A stretch of 63,863 nt of DNA, taken from NCBI GenBank assembly GCA_035502855.1, contig DATJTX010000001.1:1-63863 (forward strand), written 5' to 3'. This DNA comes from Candidatus Baltobacteraceae bacterium. GTDB lineage: Bacteria > Vulcanimicrobiota > Vulcanimicrobiia > Vulcanimicrobiales > Vulcanimicrobiaceae. Each line of letters begins with the position of its first letter. The stretch's first letter is position 1. The translations under genes and the position numbers were made by a program. This document shows positions 60,238 through 63,863 of the stretch, in pieces. The notes under the pieces are model-generated. The model was not told the origin of the DNA and ran no database searches. It saw only the letters and a program-made list of their open reading frames with translations.

Positions 60238-60932
60238 GACTGTTGCGCGCCTTCGGCGCGGCGTTTTCGTATTTTTCGATCCTGCCCGGCCCGTCGTACG
60301 ACGGCGCAGCGGACGACGATGCGATCGCATTCTTGCCGTTTGTCGGTCTTCTCATCGGCGCGCTCGCCGGATTGGGCGGGTACGGCTCCGCGCAGTTGAC
60401 CCACTCGCCGATTGCCGCGGCGATCGCGGCCTGGCTGCTCACGATTGCGCTGAGCGGGGCGATTCACCTGGACGGGTTTCTCGATTGCGCCGACGGGTTG
60501 TTCGCGATGCGTTCGGCGGAGCGGCGGCTGGAGATCATGCACGATCCCCGTCACGGCACCTACGCGATCGTCGGGATGGCGATGCTCAGCGTCGTGTGGC
60601 TGTACGCGCTGGCGCAAATCCCGGCGCCGATGCTGCCGGTTACGCTTGCCCTCACCGGGTTCTTCGCGCGCTGGAGCGCGGTCGGCCCGCGCACGATCGG
60701 TGCAATGCTGCCCGGAGCGGTGCTGGCGGTCGCACTGCTGGTGCTGCTGCACAACCATCGGGCGGCCGTACTGATCGGCGTCGTCATTGCTCTGGCCACC
60801 TCGTTCGTCGTCGAACTCTTCGCGCGGCGCCGGTTGAGCGGCGTCATTTCCGGCGACTGCTACGGTGCTGCGATCGTCGTCAGCGAGGTCGCGCTGCTGC
60901 TCTCGTTTCCGTATCTAGTAGCGCTGCGATGA
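60234..60932 (+). CDS. cobS: Adenosylcobinamide-GDP ribazoletransferase (cobalamin synthase)
   Basis: 232 residues from TTG 60234, overlapping the cobT stop by 4 nt. Membrane-integral with about six helices. Motifs FSYFSILPGP, IHLDGFLDCADGLFA and MHDPRHGTYAIVGM are those of CobS, which joins adenosylcobinamide-GDP to alpha-ribazole phosphate. Its end overlaps the convergent BtuF-like gene by 53 nt. CobU, CobA and the upstream corrin genes are not in the window. Confidence 0.93.
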   Translation: MRLLRAFGAAFSYFSILPGPSYDGAADDDAIAFLPFVGLLIGALAGLGGYGSAQLTHSPIAAAIAAWLLTIALSGAIHLDGFLDCADGLFAMRSAERRLEIMHDPRHGTYAIVGMAMLSVVWLYALAQIPAPMLPVTLALTGFFARWSAVGPRTIGAMLPGAVLAVALLVLLHNHRAAVLIGVVIALATSFVVELFARRRLSGVISGDCYGAAIVVSEVALLLSFPYLVALR

Positions 60933-61779
60933 TCTCGGCGGTATCGACCAGGCGCGGACCCGGGCGATTGAGGTAGGCGTTGCCGTCGATCGGATACACG
61001 CGGTCCTCGCGTACGGCGCGCAGCGACCGCCAGATCGCGTTTCGATCGAGCTGCGCGATCGCCGCGCGCGTGCGTTCCAGATCGAACCCGCACGGGCCGA
61101 CCACGATCGCATCGGGATCCTCGCGCGCAATCGCCGTCCATTCCAGCACCTGCGAATTCGCTCCCGGATTACCGAGAACGGGCTGCGCTCCGGCCAGCTC
61201 CACCAGTCCCGGCGTCCAGTGGCCGCCGCTCATCGGCGGATCGGTCCACTCGAGCACGAGCACGCGCGGACGCGGCGCGCGCGTACCGGTGCGCTCGCGC
61301 AAGGCATCGACGCGTGTTCGAAGGGCATCTACCAGCGCGTCGGCACCGTCACGATGTCCGGTAAGCGGGCCGAGATACGCGATCGTCGCGAAGACGTCGT
61401 CGAGCGACGAGGGTTCGAGCGAGATCAGGCGCGGATCGCCGCGCAGGCGCCGCACCGCGCGTTCGACGATCTCGTAGGAGACGGCGCACACCGCGCAGAG
61501 CTCCTGCGTCACGATCAGATCCGGCGCGAGCCGTTCGAGCAAATCCGCGTCGAGATGGTAGAGACTCGAGCCTTCGTGCAAACTGCGCCGCACGTGGCGG
61601 TCGATCTCGGCCGGCGAGCCGGCCTGCGGCAGCGCGGACGCGGTCAGTTTCGGCAGGGTCGTTGCGCCCGAGGGATAGTCGCACTCGTGCGTCACGCCGA
61701 CGACCTGCGGACCGGCACCGATATCGAAGAGAATCTCGGTTGCGCTCGGCAGCAGGCTGACGATGCGCACCGGGCTCAT
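60880..61779 (-). CDS. BtuF-like cobalamin-binding protein without signal peptide
   Basis: 299 residues from ATG 61779 (MSPVRIVSLLPSATEILFDIG). The periplasmic-binding fold of BtuF/FecB type is seen in LLPSATEILFDIGAG, GVTHECDYPSGA, RLAPDLIVTQELCAVCAVSY and GNAYLNRPGPRLVDTAEII. Family members near cob genes bind corrinoids. No signal peptide precedes the domain, so export is unclear; it may be cytoplasmic or need a different start. The start overlaps the DUF5069 stop (ATGA). Converges with cobS. Confidence 0.82.
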   Translation of the reverse strand: MSPVRIVSLLPSATEILFDIGAGPQVVGVTHECDYPSGATTLPKLTASALPQAGSPAEIDRHVRRSLHEGSSLYHLDADLLERLAPDLIVTQELCAVCAVSYEIVERAVRRLRGDPRLISLEPSSLDDVFATIAYLGPLTGHRDGADALVDALRTRVDALRERTGTRAPRPRVLVLEWTDPPMSGGHWTPGLVELAGAQPVLGNPGANSQVLEWTAIAREDPDAIVVGPCGFDLERTRAAIAQLDRNAIWRSLRAVREDRVYPIDGNAYLNRPGPRLVDTAEIIAALLDTETRAAARPR

Positions 61780-62207
61780 CCCTTCGCGAAGACGAGTTCG
61801 TCGTCGATCGGCAGCATATCGACGATGGGCATGTCGAGCGGCAGCGAAACCGCGTGCGGATATCGCTTGCGAAAATCGGCATCGCCGATGCGGTCGCGCA
61901 CCAGCCGCGCAGCGATGATTCGATTGACCTCCGCGAACTGGCTCGGGCTGCAGACCTCGCGCAGCCAATCGGCGATCTCGATGTCGTTGGCGGCACGGGC
62001 GACGGCATCGCGGAATTCCTCTTCGCCGAGCCCGAGCGTCTCGAGCATCCGCATGGTGAAACCGGTTATCGCGTAATCGCCGAGTTTTCCGCCGGGAAGG
62101 GTGGCGCGGAATTTATCGACGCTGCGCGCCGCCATGAGCAGATCGAGCCCCGCCAATTTCGTCCGCGGCGGCCGCGGCGGAGCCTTGGTCAAATCGAGAG
62201 CGTCCAT
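61776..62207 (-). CDS. DUF5069 family protein
   Basis: 143 residues. It contains the family region LTKAPPRPPRTKLAGLDLLMAARSVDKFRATLPG, then LGDYAITGFTMRMLETLGL and a helical end. The family has no known function. ATGA overlap with the BtuF-like gene suggests operon expression, so a B12-related role is possible but not shown. Confidence 0.8.
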   Translation of the reverse strand: MDALDLTKAPPRPPRTKLAGLDLLMAARSVDKFRATLPGGKLGDYAITGFTMRMLETLGLGEEEFRDAVARAANDIEIADWLREVCSPSQFAEVNRIIAARLVRDRIGDADFRKRYPHAVSLPLDMPIVDMLPIDDELVFAKG

Positions 62208-62273
62208 GAGCCGAGCTTTCAGCCCGCGCTCGACCGCACCCTCGCAGAGCAGCGCGCCGGATCGTGGTGAGGC

Positions 62274-63000
62274 TCAACGGTCTCGTGAAAGCACCGCCGT
62301 GAGTGTCGCTTCGAAGGCGTTCGGGCGATCGAACATCACGAAATGCCGTGAGGGCGCAATCATGACGACACGGCCGAAGCGAGTGTGCGCGACCCAGCGC
62401 TGGTAGACCGCACGCTTGGCGGATTCGTTCGGATAGCCGCGATAGGAATCGATCGCGGGATCGTACGGGACGATCACCGTGAACGGCACGACGATGTCGG
62501 CGAGATTCGGCGTGAGGTCGAGCATGAGCGCGGCGCGCATCTATGCGACGATGGCGCGCGGATCGCTTTGCGCGGCGAGCCGCTCGACCGCGCCCACGTC
62601 GGCCGGCCTGGTGATCAGGTACTGGAGCTGGCGCTCGCGCATCACGGTGCCGAGTGCGGCGCGGGTGACGTGTTCGAACGGCGCGGTGGCCGCCGCGACG
62701 CGCTGCGCGCGCAGCGCGACAGTGGGCGCGACCGGGTAGCCGCCTTCGACGCTGATCAGCGCGCCGAGATCGTGCGGATGGGTTTCGGCGTAGAGCACGG
62801 CAAGCGTCCCGCCCAAACTGTGGCCCACCAGGATCGCACGGCGCAGATGCCGCTCGCGGATAAGCAGATGCAGTCCGCGTATCGCGCGTGCATCGAGATC
62901 CCCGCCCGCGACCATCACTCTTCCGGCGAACCCCGGCAGCGTGACGACGTAGAGATCGTACCGCGACGAGAGCGCGTTGATCTGCGCATTCCATTGGAGC
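62274..63000 (-). pseudogene. Broken alpha/beta hydrolase (in-frame stop, N-terminus lost)
   Basis: On the minus strand, from the end of the window inward, the hydrolase reads WNAQINALSSRYDLYVVTLPGF, GHSLGGTLAVLYA (nucleophile Ser) and VEGGYPVAPTV to a TAG stop (62541-62543). The same frame continues with ATG directly after the stop: MRAALMLDLTPN, VPFTVIVPYDPAID and His in SRHFVMFDRPNAF. The stop cuts the nucleophile part from the Asp and His part. The N-terminal part (before WNAQ) is missing and replaced by a tnpB element. So the gene has two lesions and is very probably inactive. Confidence 0.75.
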
Positions 63001-63863
63001 GCCAGGACGGCGTGTAACCGCCTGCACGAGCTCAGTGAGTTGTGGTGGTAAGGCGGAGCCGTGAAGCCACGAACGGGCCGAACCTGCAACGCGGTGACTG
63101 CCAGGCGTATGGCATTGATAGTCGCTAGACTTGAGGAAGCGTGAAACGCATCGAACGCGTGCGGCTTTATCCCACGTTCCGTCAGGCGGAGCGCCTTCGC
63201 TTTGCGCTGGACGTCACGCGCGAACTGTACAACGCGCTGCTCCAAGAGCGTCGCGACGCATACCGTCTGCGTAAGGTGAAGATTTCTGCCAGGATGCAGT
63301 ACGCGGAAATCACGGCACTGCGCAAGCCGATTGACCGTCTTGACGGCCGCCTTGCGGCAGTCTACCGGGAATGCGAAGACGCCGTACTGCATCGCCTCGA
63401 CCTGGCGATGCAGGCGTTCTTCCGACGCATCGAGCGAGGCAAGACCCCGGGCTTTCCGCGCTTCAAGCCGGCGGCCCGCTGGAAGCAGCTGGCATTTCCA
63501 CACGGCAATCGCGCGCTCACGTTCGATGCGGTGCAACGCTCGGTGAGGATCCCCGGCATCGGCCGCGTGAGGCTGCGTAAAGGCCGATCGGTCCCACCGT
63601 TCGGGCGGGCATGGATCCTGGAACGTAACGGCCGCTGGTACGCCTGTTTCGAATGCGAACGAGCCGAGGTGCAAGGACCGGTCGATCTGCGGCGGATCGT
63701 CGGTGTCGACCGCGGCATTCACGTATTGGCGGCAACCAGCGAAGGCCGATTACACGATAATCCCGCGCACGCCGAGCGCAATCGGCAGCGTATCGCTCAT
63801 CATCAACGCGCGCTCGAGGCAATCACGCAGCGCGATTCACGCGGCCGCGCTCTGAATCGGCAC
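63001..63863 (+). mobile_element. IS200/IS605-family element, left part with tnpB
   Basis: The hydrolase sequence stops near 63000, and the tnpB reading frame begins at 63141. The sequence 63001-63140 has no coding function and holds the GGCG/CGCC hairpin (63010-63023 region), as expected at an IS605-type left end. The right end lies beyond the window. No tnpA is seen in the visible part. Exact boundary not determined. Confidence 0.6.
63141..63863 (+). CDS. tnpB: TnpB RNA-guided nuclease (OrfB), partial
   Basis: 241 residues are open from GTG 63141 to the edge of the window. The N-terminus is typical (VKRIERVRLYPTFRQAERLRFALDVTRELYNALL), followed by GKTPGFPRFKPA and FPHGNRALTF. The first RuvC Asp lies in RIVGVDRGIHVLAA. 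The remaining RuvC motifs and the zinc ribbon (Cys residues) lie beyond the edge. TnpB is the IS200/IS605-encoded nuclease that cuts DNA guided by an omega RNA. Confidence 0.88.
   Translation, partial: MKRIERVRLYPTFRQAERLRFALDVTRELYNALLQERRDAYRLRKVKISARMQYAEITALRKPIDRLDGRLAAVYRECEDAVLHRLDLAMQAFFRRIERGKTPGFPRFKPAARWKQLAFPHGNRALTFDAVQRSVRIPGIGRVRLRKGRSVPPFGRAWILERNGRWYACFECERAEVQGPVDLRRIVGVDRGIHVLAATSEGRLHDNPAHAERNRQRIAHHQRALEAITQRDSRGRALNRH

Noticed and set aside
62541-63722. 393-codon minus-strand frame through the tnpB gene
   Set aside because: Only the part up to about 63000 is hydrolase-like; the rest is the antisense of tnpB.

Overview
The window is a high-GC chromosomal segment from a diderm bacterium. 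It has a TonB-dependent receptor, lipoproteins and a periplasmic MsrA, yet also a Gram-positive-type LexA box. Gene order, the many secreted proteins of unknown function and the B12-dependent ribonucleotide reductase suggest a little-cultured phylum such as Candidatus Eremiobacterota (WPS-2). That assignment is an impression from gene content and was not tested.

Layout. 1-1255 (minus): the end of an operon with a lytic transglycosylase and small glycine-rich proteins, possibly secretion-related, running off the left edge. 1.4-1.9 kb: an RHH regulator and a small membrane protein. 1.9-8.4 kb: a conserved housekeeping block (DUF177, rpmF, fabH, fabD, fabG, acpP, ffh, rpsP, KH protein, rimM), preceded by a strong promoter and a large leader hairpin. 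8.4-17.3 kb: small accessory units (alpha/beta hydrolase, YihY-type membrane protein, DoxX/HxlR pair, polysaccharide deacetylase, CoA transferase plus SDR, msrA). 17.3-20.3 kb: two divergent class III nucleotide cyclases. 20.4-25.7 kb: a FecR/DUF6600 protein with an SYARP repeat tail, a lipase-like esterase and an S9 peptidase. 25.8-29.5 kb: glycolate oxidase glcDEF. 30.7-33.5 kb: a TonB-dependent receptor. 35.5-38.7 kb: dps and a DUF969-DUF979-DUF2891 permease cluster. 38.7-41.1 kb: a dienelactone hydrolase divergent from a MetE-like methionine synthase and an acetyltransferase. 42.4-50.8 kb: nrdJ, a single 2793-codon frame with four inteins. 51.1-53.5 kb: yqeG and aroE, then a convergent unknown protein and an NTF2-like protein. 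53.7 kb: tRNA-Ser(GGA). 54.6-57.9 kb: an EAL phosphodiesterase, a half-length aldehyde dehydrogenase and serA. 58-62.2 kb: two histidine phosphatases, cobT, cobS, a BtuF-like protein and DUF5069. 62.3 kb to the right edge: a broken alpha/beta hydrolase next to an IS200/IS605-type tnpB element that runs out of the window.

How the parts connect. The adenosylcobalamin-dependent reductase needs B12, and about 8 kb away lie the lower-ligand attachment genes (cobT, cobS, a CobC-like phosphatase) and a BtuF-like protein, which suits a cobinamide salvager. serA next to a phosphoglycerate-mutase-like phosphatase suggests serine synthesis with a metal-independent phosphoserine phosphatase. Two cyclases and an EAL protein show active nucleotide second-messenger signalling.

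The most notable features are the four nrdJ inteins, each at a conserved or catalytic motif; the dyads and the LexA-like box in front of nrdJ; the leader hairpin before DUF177-rpmF; the structured acpP-ffh spacer; the aldehyde dehydrogenase without a catalytic domain; and the doubly damaged hydrolase beside tnpB. Start codons were chosen by eye from ribosome binding sites, overlaps and family starts. No database search was possible.
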